From positions 1 through 45,743 of the forward strand of contig SAAL01000016.1 in NCBI GenBank assembly GCA_009929445.1: 45,743 nt of DNA, given 5' to 3'. This document shows positions 7,833 to 15,811 of this stretch, in pieces; within the stretch, counting starts at the first letter, position 1, and each line of letters starts with the position of its first letter. The stretch is from Bacteroidia bacterium (GTDB taxonomy: Bacteria > Bacteroidota > Bacteroidia > Bacteroidales > Paludibacteraceae). The translations under genes were made by a program, and so were the position numbers. The notes beneath the pieces are model-generated. The model had not been told where the DNA came from, made no database searches, and was given only the letters and a program-made list of their open reading frames with translations.

Positions 7833-10160
7833 ATGTCTAACCTACTATTTATTAGTAAAAAAACAAAAATTTCAGAAATGGAAGAAAAAGAAAAATTAGC
7901 TGAAGAAGTGGCTCAAACTCCCGAAGCTGTGGAGGTAACTCCTGAAACTGCTGCTGAAGCTACTCCCGAAGCTGTGGAGGTAACTCCGGAAATTGTTGCT
8001 GAAGCATCACCCGAAGCAGAAGAAATCCAACCCGCAGAAGTTGTAGAATCAGTAGAAGAAGTGATAGAAGAAGCTCCTTCAGAAAAAAAAGAGAAAAAGC
8101 AAAAAGTGGTGTACGAAAAACCTGCAGGTCCGGACGCCGGATTTGACTGGGATTCTTATGAAAGAGGAGATGTACTTTCCGGAAAATCTCACGATGAGCT
8201 TGAAAAAATGTATGATGAAACACTCAATGCCATCAAAGATCACGAAGTAGTGGAAGGTACCGTTATCTCTATCAACAAACGCGAAGTAGTGGTCAATGTA
8301 GGTTTCAAATCAGACGGCATCGTACCGATGAGCGAATTCCGCTACAACCCCGAACTCAAAGTGGGCGATAAGGTAGAAGTCTACATCGAAAGCCAGGAAG
8401 ACAAAAAAGGGCAGCTGCTTCTTTCGCACAAACAGGCTCGTGCTACACGCAGCTGGGATCGTGTGAATTCAGCGCTCGAAAGCCAGGAAGTGGTGAAAGG
8501 CTTTGTAAAATGTCGCACAAAAGGCGGTATGATTGTAGATGTATTCGGAATCGAAGCATTCCTGCCGGGCTCACAGATTGACGTGAAACCGATCCGCGAC
8601 TACGACGTATTCGTTAATAAAACGATGGAATTCAAGGTGATTAAAATCAACCAGGAATTCAAAAATGTTGTCGTTTCTCACAAAGCACTTATCGAAGAAG
8701 AAATCGAACAACAGAAAAAAGAAATTATCAGTCATCTTCAGAAAGGTCAGGTTCTCGAAGGAACAGTTAAGAATATCACCTCTTACGGAGTATTCATCGA
8801 CCTTGGCGGCGTAGATGGGCTGATTCACATTACAGACTTAAGCTGGGGACGCGTATCGCATCCTGAAGAAGTGGTTACACTCGACCAGAAACTCAACGTG
8901 GTTATCCTCGATTTCGATGATGAAAAGAAACGCATCGCTCTTGGTCTTAAACAACTTTCACCACATCCGTGGGATGCTCTCAGTGCAGATCTGAAAGTAG
9001 GCGACAAAGTAAATGGAAAAGTAGTGGTGATGGCCGATTACGGAGCATTCGTTGAAATTGCACCCGGAGTAGAAGGTCTGATTCACGTATCTGAAATGAG
9101 CTGGTCACAACACCTTCGCTCTGCACAGGACTTCCTCAAGGTAGGCGACGAAGTGGAATCAGTAATTCTCACACTTGACCGCGATGAACGTAAAATGTCA
9201 CTGGGCATCAAGCAGCTGAAATCCGACCCATGGAATAATATCGAAGAAAGATATCCGCTGGGAAGCAAACACAACGCTAAAGTGCGCAACTTTACCAACT
9301 TTGGAGTTTTCGTTGAAATAGAAGAAGGTGTAGATGGGTTGATTCACATCTCAGACCTGAGCTGGACAAAGAAAATCAAACACCCGTCCGAATTTACCCA
9401 GATTGGTGCCGATATCGAAGTACAAGTGCTCGAAATTGACAAAGACAACCGCCGGTTGAGTCTTGGACACAAACAGTTGGAAGAAAATCCATGGGATGCT
9501 CTTGAAAGCCTGTTTTCAGTTGACTCAATTCACGATGGAATCATCGTTGAAATGATGGACAAAGGGGCTGTCGTTTCGTTGCCTTACGGCGTAGAAGGTT
9601 TCGTAACTCCGAAACACCTGGTGAAAGAAGACGGATCACAAGCACAGGTTGAAGAAAAACTTCAGTTCAAGGTTATCGAGTTCAATAAAGATGCAAAGCG
9701 CATCATTCTTTCACACAGCCGTATTCACGAAGAAGCTAAACGAGCTGAAAAATCAGCAGAAGGTGGCGATGAAACAAAGAAAACCGCAAAACGGGTTAAG
9801 AAAGAAGAAGTTTCGGCTCCTGCAATTGAAAAAACTACCTTAGGCGACATTCAGCAACTGGCTGATCTGAAAGATCAAATGGTTAATGAAGCTGCCGTGA
9901 AACTCGCTGCCAAAGAAGCTAAGAAAGTAAAAGCTGCCAAAGAAGCTGAAACAGAAAAGGAAGCTCAAACAGTAAAAGCTGAAAAACCTGTAAAAACTGT
10001 AGCAGAAGTAACGGTTGAAAAAGAAGAGAAACCTGAAACTGAAGTAAAAGCAGACGTAACGGTAGCTGAAGTGGTTGAGGCTAAAGAGGTACCGGCTAAT
10101 GCAGAAAAAACTCCAAAAGCAGAAAAGAAAGAGAAACCTGCAAAAGAGAAAGAAGCATAA
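7833..10160 (+). CDS. rpsA: 30S ribosomal protein S1 with long N- and C-terminal extensions
   Basis: S1 binds mRNA on the small ribosomal subunit. Six S1 OB-fold repeats are visible, at roughly residues 137-205, 218-287, 305-372, 390-460, 475-545 and 560-630. Repeats 3-5 are the most canonical, with 'GTVKNITSYGVFIDLGGVDG'-type cores. The protein is 775 residues, or 760 from the alternative ATG at 7878 ('MEEKEKLAEE'), against about 600 in typical Bacteroidota. The excess is an acidic Glu/Pro/Ala/Val N-terminus (~16-95) and a Lys/Glu/Ala-rich tail (~640-775). The N-terminal part contains a 45-bp tandem duplication. The upstream promoter and downstream terminator suggest a single-gene unit. Confidence 0.95.
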   Translation: MSNLLFISKKTKISEMEEKEKLAEEVAQTPEAVEVTPETAAEATPEAVEVTPEIVAEASPEAEEIQPAEVVESVEEVIEEAPSEKKEKKQKVVYEKPAGPDAGFDWDSYERGDVLSGKSHDELEKMYDETLNAIKDHEVVEGTVISINKREVVVNVGFKSDGIVPMSEFRYNPELKVGDKVEVYIESQEDKKGQLLLSHKQARATRSWDRVNSALESQEVVKGFVKCRTKGGMIVDVFGIEAFLPGSQIDVKPIRDYDVFVNKTMEFKVIKINQEFKNVVVSHKALIEEEIEQQKKEIISHLQKGQVLEGTVKNITSYGVFIDLGGVDGLIHITDLSWGRVSHPEEVVTLDQKLNVVILDFDDEKKRIALGLKQLSPHPWDALSADLKVGDKVNGKVVVMADYGAFVEIAPGVEGLIHVSEMSWSQHLRSAQDFLKVGDEVESVILTLDRDERKMSLGIKQLKSDPWNNIEERYPLGSKHNAKVRNFTNFGVFVEIEEGVDGLIHISDLSWTKKIKHPSEFTQIGADIEVQVLEIDKDNRRLSLGHKQLEENPWDALESLFSVDSIHDGIIVEMMDKGAVVSLPYGVEGFVTPKHLVKEDGSQAQVEEKLQFKVIEFNKDAKRIILSHSRIHEEAKRAEKSAEGGDETKKTAKRVKKEEVSAPAIEKTTLGDIQQLADLKDQMVNEAAVKLAAKEAKKVKAAKEAETEKEAQTVKAEKPVKTVAEVTVEKEEKPETEVKADVTVAEVVEAKEVPANAEKTPKAEKKEKPAKEKEA
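7917..8006 (+). repeat. 45-bp tandem duplication inside the rpsA N-terminal region
   Basis: Two adjacent 45-base units (7917-7961, 7962-8006) differ at only a few positions and each encodes a 15-residue TPEAVEVTPE-type block. A decayed third unit follows. Confidence 0.85.
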
Positions 10161-10182
10161 TTCATCAAATTAATCAAAAAAG

Positions 10183-10215
10183 AAGCTGTGCAATAAATTG
10201 TACAGCTTTTTTTTT
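10183..10215 (+). terminator. Terminator of rpsA
   Basis: AAGCTGTGCAAT pairs with ATTGTACAGCTT (one G-U), followed by a run of T residues through 10215. Confidence 0.82.
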
Positions 10216-10222
10216 GATTTTC

Positions 10223-10254
10223 TTTGATAATTTGTAAAAAAAAATGTATGTTTG
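10223..10254 (+). promoter_or_regulatory. Promoter of the small lipoprotein gene
   Basis: TTTG (10223-10226), 20 bases, TATGTTTG (10247-10254): an essentially perfect Bacteroidota promoter, with initiation about 25 bases before the ATG at 10286. Confidence 0.7.
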
Positions 10255-10285
10255 CATACTTATTCAACACTAAAAACAAACAGAT

Positions 10286-10708
10286 ATGAAAAAATTACTA
10301 ATTTTATCACTTGGATTGCTGCTTATCTATTCCTGCAGCAACAATCCACAAAGTATGGCCGAAAAGGGTGTAACAAAGTACCTGAAAAACAGCATTGCAA
10401 AATATGAGCCTGTTTCGTTCGGAGCATTGGATACCATTACCGTGGGTGAAGATCCGGCTTACATGGCCGCAAGAGATTCGATGAAAATCTATATGGATGG
10501 ACTCAAGGAAACGGCAGATCAGTTCAAACTTGCTGATAATCAGAAAAATGCTAAAAGATTAAAAGCAGTGATGGCTGACTTTGAAAAATTCTACGAAGGT
10601 AAAAAATTCAAAATCAATCATAAATACAAAGCCAATACAGCCGAAGGCAAAAATGAAGAAATCGATAAGGATTTTTTCCTGAACAGTATGTACGAAGTGG
10701 TAGAATAA
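10286..10708 (+). CDS. Small predicted lipoprotein of unknown function
   Basis: 140 residues. The N-terminus is a lipoprotein signal: Lys-Lys, a Leu/Ile-rich core and the lipobox 'LIYSC' with the acylated Cys at 17, followed by Ser-Asn-Asn. The mature part is charged and mainly helical, with 'KGVTKYLKNSIAKYEPVSFGAL' near its start and a Lys-rich middle. I do not recognise the family, though it resembles short lipoproteins found singly in Bacteroidota. It has its own consensus promoter and a strong terminator, so it is an independently expressed gene rather than a spurious frame. Envelope anchoring is inferred from the lipobox. Confidence 0.75.
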   Translation: MKKLLILSLGLLLIYSCSNNPQSMAEKGVTKYLKNSIAKYEPVSFGALDTITVGEDPAYMAARDSMKIYMDGLKETADQFKLADNQKNAKRLKAVMADFEKFYEGKKFKINHKYKANTAEGKNEEIDKDFFLNSMYEVVE

Positions 10709-10732
10709 TTCCAATAAATATCAAAAAAAAAT

Positions 10733-10773
10733 GAAGGAAGGATTAGCAGCAAGTTAATCCTTCCTTCGTTTTT
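10733..10773. terminator. Bidirectional terminator (lipoprotein gene / tRNA-Ala)
   Basis: A perfect 13-bp stem (10733-10745 with 10755-10767) is flanked by GTTTTT on the plus strand and a nine-T run on the minus strand. It can end both the lipoprotein transcript and the tRNA transcript that converge on it. Confidence 0.9.
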
Positions 10774-10779
10774 ACCGGG

Positions 10780-10853
10780 TGGAGATTACCGGACTCGAAC
10801 CGGTCACCTCGACACTGCCAGTGTCGCGCTCTAGCCAGATGAGCTAAACCCCC
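10780..10853 (-). tRNA. tRNA-Ala (anticodon GGC)
   Basis: The minus strand folds as a complete 74-base cloverleaf. The acceptor is GGGGGTT paired with AATCTCC, the D stem GCTC/GAGC, the anticodon stem CGACA/TGTCG with loop CTGGCAG, and the T arm ACCGG-TTCGAGT-CCGGT. The anticodon GGC reads Ala codon GCC. The acceptor has the G3:U70 pair that defines alanine tRNAs, and an A73 discriminator. The 3' CCA is not encoded. Confidence 0.95.
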
Positions 10854-10869
10854 TTTTCAATTCGTAGTG

Positions 10870-10877
10870 CAAAGATA
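10870..10877 (-). promoter_or_regulatory. -7 element for tRNA-Ala
   Basis: The minus strand reads TATCTTTG ending 16 bases before the tRNA 5' end. No clear -33 box is seen. Confidence 0.45.
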
Positions 10878-10899
10878 ATAAATTCCGGAAATAAATTCG

Positions 10900-10907
10900 T
10901 AATTTTG
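10900..10907 (+). promoter_or_regulatory. -7 element for the DUF4286-ruvC pair
   Basis: TAATTTTG lies 22 bases before the ATG at 10930, divergent from the tRNA promoter. The -33 region is not recognisable. Confidence 0.4.
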
Positions 10908-10929
10908 TTCGAAATTATATCAAAAAAGT

Positions 10930-11232
10930 ATGCTAATTTACAATACAACCTATCTGGTGGCCGATCGTCAGTTCGGACCCTGGATAAAATGGCTTCGTGA
11001 AGTTCACATTCCGTTCATGCTAAATTGTGGTTTTATGAATCCGCTGGCTGCAAAAATACTCACTGCCGACTCCGAACAGGAAGGCACTTCCATTGCTGTG
11101 CAGTTTCAGATTCAGGATCTACAACTGCTGAGAATATGGGACGAGGAAAATGCCGAATCCCTGCTGAACGATCTTGCTGAGCGATTTGGATCGGAAGTAT
11201 TGTCATTTGCTACTGTGATGGAAATGCTGTAA
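10930..11232 (+). CDS. DUF4286 family protein
   Basis: A 100-residue soluble protein of the DUF4286 family, common in Bacteroidota and of unknown function. The family-like features are the opening 'MLIYNTTYLVAD', the 'WIKWLREVHIPFML' segment and an acidic C-terminal half ('IWDEENAESLLNDLAERFG'). It ends only three bases before the ruvC start, so the two are almost certainly co-transcribed and possibly translationally coupled. This pairing places it near DNA repair genes without proving a role there. Confidence 0.8.
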   Translation: MLIYNTTYLVADRQFGPWIKWLREVHIPFMLNCGFMNPLAAKILTADSEQEGTSIAVQFQIQDLQLLRIWDEENAESLLNDLAERFGSEVLSFATVMEML

Positions 11233-11235
11233 GCC

Positions 11236-11817
11236 ATGGTAAAAGATCAGATAATCTTAGGAATCGACCCCGGAACCACCGTAATGGGTTACGGTATTAT
11301 CCGCGTGAGTAAAAATCAGCCCGAGATGATGGCCATGGGTGTGCTTGAACTCAGGAAATACATCGATCATTATCACAAACTTCAGAAAATATTCAGCCGT
11401 ACACTCTCGCTTGTCGATGAATACAAACCCGATAGCCTGGCTATCGAAGCCCCTTTCTTCGGTAAAAACGTGCAGTCCATGCTCAAACTTGGCAGAGCTC
11501 AGGGAGCAGCCATTGCAGCTGCTTTGTACCGTGATCTGCCGGTATATGAATACGCACCTCTTAAAATTAAAATGTCAATCACGGGCAATGGGCGGGCTGC
11601 TAAAGAGCAAGTGGCAGATATGCTGCGACGTTATTTGAAAATATCGGCGGAAGCAATGCTGCCACAACTCGATGCAACCGACGGGCTCGCAGCTGCTTAT
11701 TGTCATTTTCTGCAACTGGGCACTCCATTTCAGGAAAGTGAATACAAAAGCTGGAAAGATTACGTCAGCAAAAACGAGCAGAAAGTGAAAAACACTACCC
11801 GAACGAAAGGTGTGTAA
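11236..11817 (+). CDS. ruvC: Crossover junction endodeoxyribonuclease RuvC
   Basis: RuvC cuts Holliday junctions symmetrically during recombination, acting with the RuvAB motor (not in this window). The 193-residue protein has the RNase H-like fold with its acidic catalytic residues: Asp11 in '[12 protein letters not shown]', a Glu in 'AIEAPFF', and the Asp pair in '[14 protein letters not shown]'. The C-terminal ~25 residues are Lys-rich and extend slightly beyond the usual core. The ATG at 11236 follows the DUF4286 stop directly. Confidence 0.95.
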   Translation: MVKDQIILGIDPGTTVMGYGIIRVSKNQPEMMAMGVLELRKYIDHYHKLQKIFSRTLSLVDEYKPDSLAIEAPFFGKNVQSMLKLGRAQGAAIAAALYRDLPVYEYAPLKIKMSITGNGRAAKEQVADMLRRYLKISAEAMLPQLDATDGLAAAYCHFLQLGTPFQESEYKSWKDYVSKNEQKVKNTTRTKGV

Positions 11818-11856
11818 ATAATTGTTTCAACGTCTCCTATTGCCGCAAACATAAAA

Positions 11857-11904
11857 AAAACATCAAATCCTGCAGAAAAATCCGACCGCAGAATTTGATG
11901 TTTT
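11857..11904. terminator. Terminator between ruvC and dodecin (convergent)
   Basis: AAAACATCAAAT (11857-11868) pairs with ATTTGATGTTTT (11893-11904) around a partly paired loop. On the minus strand the stem is followed by a T-run, which suits termination of the dodecin gene. Confidence 0.75.
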
Positions 11905-11927
11905 GAAGAAGTCGTTCGTAGATAACC

Positions 11928-12134
11928 TTAATCTTCCAGCACTTCAAACGTGATTTTGGCATTTACCCTGAATTCTCTGATTTCACCGTCTTCTACCACT
12001 GCCGATTGTTCCTGTATATACACAGAACGAATCGCTTTCAGTGATTTACCGGCAGTTTTTACTGCGTTTTTTGCAGCATCTTCCCATCCTGTTTTGGATG
12101 ATGCCAGTACTTCGATAACTTTTAGTACAGCCAT
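11928..12134 (-). CDS. Dodecin flavoprotein
   Basis: A 68-residue dodecin. These small proteins assemble into hollow dodecamers that store or buffer flavins. The length and sequence are typical: 'VLKVIEVLASSKTGWEDAAKNAV' at the N-terminus contains the conserved SxxSxExA-like helix and the tryptophan that stacks on the flavin ring. The final strand is 'FRVNAKITFEVLE'. It is a single gene flanked by terminators on both sides. Whether it binds FMN, FAD or riboflavin is not decided by the sequence. Confidence 0.92.
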   Translation of the reverse strand: MAVLKVIEVLASSKTGWEDAAKNAVKTAGKSLKAIRSVYIQEQSAVVEDGEIREFRVNAKITFEVLED

Positions 12135-12210
12135 AATATGATGATTTAATGTTTAATATGCTAATTAAACAAATTGTACATATTAAAAGTTTTACATTCA
12201 CGTATTTCAT

Positions 12211-12256
12211 AAAATTAAAAACCCTTCTGAATTTCTTCAAAAGGGTTTTTAATTTT
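12211..12256. terminator. Terminator of the mce-mmd operon
   Basis: A perfect 16-bp stem (12211-12226 with 12241-12256) with A-rich and T-rich flanks on both strands closes the minus-strand operon 15 bases after the biotin-carrier stop codon. No further subunit gene is therefore read through. Confidence 0.88.
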
Positions 12257-12270
12257 ATGGGTGCGACAGT

Positions 12271-12717
12271 CTATTGTATTTCAAACAGGGCTTCGTCCTG
12301 CATCACTGAGGCACCTACTGTGACACATGCACGTATAATCGTGCCTGATCTTTCAGCCAGAATGTTGTTTTCCATTTTCATGGACTCCATTACCATCATC
12401 ACATCTCCTTCCTTGAAAGAGTCTCCTTCCTTGAAGTTGATTTTCAGCACGCTTCCGGGAAGCGGAGCGTTGATGGTTTTTGAACTTGGTTTAGCCGTAA
12501 TGGGCATTGGGGCCAGTTTTTCTGCAACCTTGTTTTCACCCGGTATGGTTTTGATGTCTTTACGAACCAGAATAGGTGTTTTCGGAGTTTGTCTCTTTTT
12601 GTGAATGTAAATTGAGTAAGGATTTCCGTTTACTTCTACTTCAGCTACATCATCGTCAATGTCTTTCACGACAACGTTGTATTCTTTTTCGCTTATTGTA
12701 AATTTATATTTTTTCAT
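12271..12717 (-). CDS. mmdC: Biotin carboxyl carrier subunit of methylmalonyl-CoA decarboxylase / acyl-CoA carboxylase
   Basis: 148 residues. The C-terminal ~75 residues form a biotinyl domain with the biotinylation site 'ESMKMENNI' (the central Lys carries biotin), the preceding 'GDSFKEGDVMMVM' turn and a final 'GASVMQDEALFEI'. The N-terminal half ('KKYKFTISEKEYNVVV') matches the carrier subunits of sodium-pumping decarboxylases and related carboxylases. It would shuttle CO2 between the carboxyltransferase encoded upstream and a membrane beta subunit. It is the last gene of the operon mce-mmdA-oadG-mmdC. The symbol rests on context and family, not on measured activity. Confidence 0.85.
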   Translation of the reverse strand: MKKYKFTISEKEYNVVVKDIDDDVAEVEVNGNPYSIYIHKKRQTPKTPILVRKDIKTIPGENKVAEKLAPMPITAKPSSKTINAPLPGSVLKINFKEGDSFKEGDVMMVMESMKMENNILAERSGTIIRACVTVGASVMQDEALFEIQ

Positions 12718-12755
12718 TTGTCAAATTGTTGTGTTTTCTTAAAGTAAAAAAAGGA

Positions 12756-13088
12756 TTAACGCTGAGGATTATTCATGCTGTAAATTTTTGAGCTCCAGGG
12801 TGAATAACGTCTTTGGATGCGTTCGATTGTAAGCACATTGCTTTCTTCGTCGTGAACTTCTTCACTCGTATAGAGGTGCAATGCCATAAAAGCAGCAACC
12901 AACTCGTCGTTTTCTGTTTCATCTGATGCTGTGATTACAGCACTGTGAACAGATTCCGATAAGATAGCTTCTTTCTGTTGATTCTGGTTAGCCTGTAATT
13001 TTCTGTTTCTGATGAACAACAAAACAAGAATGACTAAAACAGCCAGAAAAGCTATGGTTATAAGTATTAATTCGATACCTCCTAACAT
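12756..13088 (-). CDS. OadG-family membrane subunit (decarboxylase gamma/delta chain)
   Basis: A 110-residue protein with one N-terminal transmembrane helix ('IELILITIAFLAVLVILVLLF', residues ~5-25), a Gln/Asn/Lys-rich hinge, and a soluble tail ending in 'YSPWSSKIYSMNN', typical of the Bacteroidota OadG group. In sodium-pumping decarboxylases this small chain anchors the carboxyltransferase and biotin carrier to the membrane beta pump. Its place between mmdA and the biotin carrier is the standard order. Its presence implies a membrane complex although the beta gene is absent here. Confidence 0.82.
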   Translation of the reverse strand: MLGGIELILITIAFLAVLVILVLLFIRNRKLQANQNQQKEAILSESVHSAVITASDETENDELVAAFMALHLYTSEEVHDEESNVLTIERIQRRYSPWSSKIYSMNNPQR

Positions 13089-13120
13089 GTTTGTTTTTGT
13101 TTATAGGTTGATATAAATGA

Positions 13121-14680
13121 CTACAATGGAATATTGGCATGTTTGCGTGGAGGATTCAGCACTTTTTTAGTCTGTAAAGCTTCAAAAGCACGAATTACAC
13201 GGAAACGGGTGTTGCGGGGTTCGATTACATCGTCGATATAGCCGAAAGAAGCAGCTTCATACGGATTTGCAAATTTATCTTTGTACTCGTTTTCTTTTTC
13301 AGCGATGTATGCTTTGCGTTCTTCCGGATCAGTCATGGCTGCAATGTTTTTACCCTCGAGCACTTCAATGGCTCCGGCAGCACCCATCACTGCAATTTCG
13401 GCAGTTGGCCATGCGTAGTTGAAGTCGCCTCTGAGTTGTTTACAGCTCATCACGTCGTGAGCTCCACCATATGATTTACGAATGGTTACCGTCACTTTCG
13501 GGATGGTGGCTTCTCCGTAGGCAAATAATAATTTTGCGCCGTTGGTAATGATACCTGCGTATTCCTGGCCTGAGCCGGGCAAGAAACCGGGAACGTCAAC
13601 CAGGGTAAGCACGGGAATGTTGAATGCGTCGCAGAAACGTACAAAACGGGCAGCTTTGCGTGAAGCGTCCACGTCGAGCACGCCGGCCAGGTAGTTGGGC
13701 TGATTGGCTACGATACCGGTGGAAGCACCGTTGAAACGGGCAAAGCCTACAATGATGTTACGAGCATAATGGCGGTGAATTTCGAGAAATTCTCCGTTGT
13801 CCACGATGGCATGTATCACATCTTTCATATCGTATGGCTGATTTGGATTGTCGGGAATAATGCTGTTCAGCGTATCTTCCAGGCGGTCAATCGGATCTTT
13901 TGATTTGAGCAGTGGTGGTTCTTCCAGGTTGTTTTGCGGCATGTAGGAGATGAGTTTGCGGATAAGCATCGAGCCTTCTTCTTCATTCTCAACCTTAAAG
14001 TGTGTTACACCCGATTTGCGTGCGTGAACATCGGCACCGCCCAGGTCTTCTGTAGTGATGTCTTCACCTGTTACCGATTTTACCACTTTAGGACCTGTTA
14101 CAAACATATAACTGTTTTGTTCGGTCATCAGAATAAAGTCTGTCAACGCCGGAGAATAAACGGCACCACCGGCACAGGGTCCGTAAATGGCAGAAATCTG
14201 AGGAACCACACCTGAAGCCAAAATGTTGCGCTGGAAAATTTCAGCATATCCTGCCAGTGAAGTTACACCTTCCTGAATACGTGCGCCGCCCGAATCGTTG
14301 ATACCGATGATGGGAGCGCCCATTTTCATGGCCATATCCATTACTTTACATATTTTCTGAGCCATTGTTTCGGAGAGCGAGCCGCCAAAAACCGTGAAAT
14401 CCTGAGCAAAAATAAATACAATACGTCCGTCGATGGTTCCGTGTCCGGTCACAACGCCGTCGCCCATGTATTTTTCTCTTTCGAGGCCGAAGTTGGTACT
14501 TCGGTGTGTTACAAACATGTCCAGCTCTTCGAAGCTGCCTTCGTCGAGCAGCATGTCAATACGTTCACGAGCTGTGAGTTTTCCTTTTTTGTGTTGAGAA
14601 GCAATTCTTTTTTCGCCGCCACCTAATTTAGCCTGCACGCGTTTTTCAATCAGATCTGCTACTTTTTCCTGATTTTTCAT
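13121..14680 (-). CDS. mmdA: Methylmalonyl-CoA decarboxylase alpha / propionyl-CoA carboxylase beta (carboxyltransferase)
   Basis: A 519-residue carboxyltransferase of the crotonase-like acyl-CoA carboxylase family. Both halves are complete. The N-terminal half has '[19 protein letters not shown]', the oxyanion-hole region '[19 protein letters not shown]' and '[17 protein letters not shown]'. The C-terminal half has '[17 protein letters not shown]' and '[13 protein letters not shown]'. The enzyme moves a carboxyl group between methylmalonyl-CoA (or propionyl-CoA) and biotin. Being co-transcribed with the epimerase, OadG chain and biotin carrier argues for the methylmalonyl-CoA branch of propionate/succinate metabolism. 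Direction (decarboxylation or carboxylation) cannot be read from the sequence. Confidence 0.92.
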   Translation of the reverse strand: MKNQEKVADLIEKRVQAKLGGGEKRIASQHKKGKLTARERIDMLLDEGSFEELDMFVTHRSTNFGLEREKYMGDGVVTGHGTIDGRIVFIFAQDFTVFGGSLSETMAQKICKVMDMAMKMGAPIIGINDSGGARIQEGVTSLAGYAEIFQRNILASGVVPQISAIYGPCAGGAVYSPALTDFILMTEQNSYMFVTGPKVVKSVTGEDITTEDLGGADVHARKSGVTHFKVENEEEGSMLIRKLISYMPQNNLEEPPLLKSKDPIDRLEDTLNSIIPDNPNQPYDMKDVIHAIVDNGEFLEIHRHYARNIIVGFARFNGASTGIVANQPNYLAGVLDVDASRKAARFVRFCDAFNIPVLTLVDVPGFLPGSGQEYAGIITNGAKLLFAYGEATIPKVTVTIRKSYGGAHDVMSCKQLRGDFNYAWPTAEIAVMGAAGAIEVLEGKNIAAMTDPEERKAYIAEKENEYKDKFANPYEAASFGYIDDVIEPRNTRFRVIRAFEALQTKKVLNPPRKHANIPL

Positions 14681-14736
14681 GTGATTTATTAATTTTTTAC
14701 TTTTTTATGTATGTGAATGATGTATTTTTCAGATAA

Positions 14737-15159
14737 CTAGCAGGCCGAACCGTTCGGATTTTCACAAAGTTCGGTGAGCACTCCGATGGTTGATTTTGGG
14801 TGTAGGAAGGCAATGTTCAGTCCTTCGGCTCCTCTGCGGGGTTTCTTATCGATGAGCTGAATGCCCTGAAGTTCGATTGTTTCAAGTGCTTCCTGCAGTC
14901 CGTCTTCTACGGCAAATGCAATGTGATGTATTCCTTCGCCTTTTTTCTCAATGAATTTTCCAACAGGCCCTTCGGGATCAGTTGATTCGAGCAGCTCTAT
15001 TTTGGTCTGTCCAATTTTAAGAAAGGCGGTTTTCACTTTCTGATCTGCCACTTCCTCTACAGCGTAGCACTCCAGCCCCAATACTTTTTCGTAGAATGGT
15101 AAAGCGGCTTCAATACTTTTTACGGCAATGCCCAAATGTTCGATATGACTAAGTTTCAT
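14737..15159 (-). CDS. mce: Methylmalonyl-CoA epimerase
   Basis: A 140-residue vicinal-oxygen-chelate protein that interconverts the (R) and (S) epimers of methylmalonyl-CoA, linking the B12-dependent mutase to the decarboxylase. The two beta-alpha-beta-beta-beta halves carry the metal ligands: His near the start ('HIEHLGIAV'), the 'GIHHIAFAVED' pair in the middle, and a Glu near the C-terminus ('GVLTEL'). It is the first gene of the operon. A possible promoter lies at 15254-15283, with a hairpin in the leader. Confidence 0.92.
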   Translation of the reverse strand: MKLSHIEHLGIAVKSIEAALPFYEKVLGLECYAVEEVADQKVKTAFLKIGQTKIELLESTDPEGPVGKFIEKKGEGIHHIAFAVEDGLQEALETIELQGIQLIDKKPRRGAEGLNIAFLHPKSTIGVLTELCENPNGSAC

Positions 15160-15205
15160 AGCTAAATAAGATGATGAGTATATTTTATTAAATGTTTAAT
15201 TTACA

Positions 15206-15248
15206 CAAAAAAAGCCGTATGATTACGGAAATATTTCCATAATTATAC
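15206..15248 (-). terminator. Hairpin plus T-run just downstream of the mce promoter
   Basis: On the minus strand an approximately 16-bp stem (one mismatch, one G-U) is followed by GCTTTTTTT. It could be the distal terminator of sufE, 130 bases upstream, or, because it starts at the expected mce transcription start, a leader attenuator. Confidence 0.55.
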
Positions 15249-15253
15249 GACTG

Positions 15254-15283
15254 CAAAATTACTTAAATTAAATGGTATGGCAA
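15254..15283 (-). promoter_or_regulatory. Promoter of the mce-mmdA-oadG-mmdC operon
   Basis: The minus strand reads TTG (15281-15283), 19 bases, TAATTTTG (15254-15261). Initiation would fall near 15247, leaving a leader of about 90 bases. Confidence 0.5.
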
Positions 15284-15377
15284 TGAAAGAAATAACTTTT
15301 TTAAACAACTGAAAAACTGAAATATTATTGGTAAATCAATAGATCAATCGTAAGAAAAAAGTGATTTTTTCAATCTT

Positions 15378-15800
15378 TTATTCACCTTTAATCTTGTATA
15401 CGAGCGCATACATTTTCATCTGTTTCACCATGGCCAGCAGCCCGTTGGATCGGGTGGGTGAGAGGTGCTCCTTCAGTCCTATACTGTCGATGAAATAGAG
15501 TTCGGTATCAACAATTTCTTCGGGCGTATGGCCTGACAGTACCTGGATGAGGAGCGAAACAATCCCTTTTACCAGTACGGCATCGCTTTCGCCTTCATAA
15601 ATAACCTTTCCGTCTGCCATGCTGGCATTCAACCATACGCGGCTTTGGCAGCCCTCGATGATGTTTTGAGGAATTTTGAACTTTTCGTCGAGCGGTTCGA
15701 GTGAATTACCCAGGTCGATGAGCAGGGCGTATTTGTCCATCCAGTCGTCAAACTGACTGAAGTCGGCTATGATTTGGTCTTGAATTTCGTTAATTGTCAT
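15378..15800 (-). CDS. sufE: Fe-S assembly sulfur acceptor SufE
   Basis: A 140-residue SufE/CsdE family protein. It takes persulfide sulfur from the SufS desulfurase and passes it to the SufBCD scaffold. The acceptor cysteine is Cys51 in 'IEGCQSRVWLNA', the same position as in the E. coli protein. 'PTRSNGLLAMVKQM' near the C-terminus is also conserved. It follows sufS on the same strand with a 188-base gap containing a G/C-rich palindromic repeat that ends 11 bases before this start codon. sufBCD are not in the window. Confidence 0.92.
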   Translation of the reverse strand: MTINEIQDQIIADFSQFDDWMDKYALLIDLGNSLEPLDEKFKIPQNIIEGCQSRVWLNASMADGKVIYEGESDAVLVKGIVSLLIQVLSGHTPEEIVDTELYFIDSIGLKEHLSPTRSNGLLAMVKQMKMYALVYKIKGE

Positions 15801-15811
15801 GTAAAAAAGCA

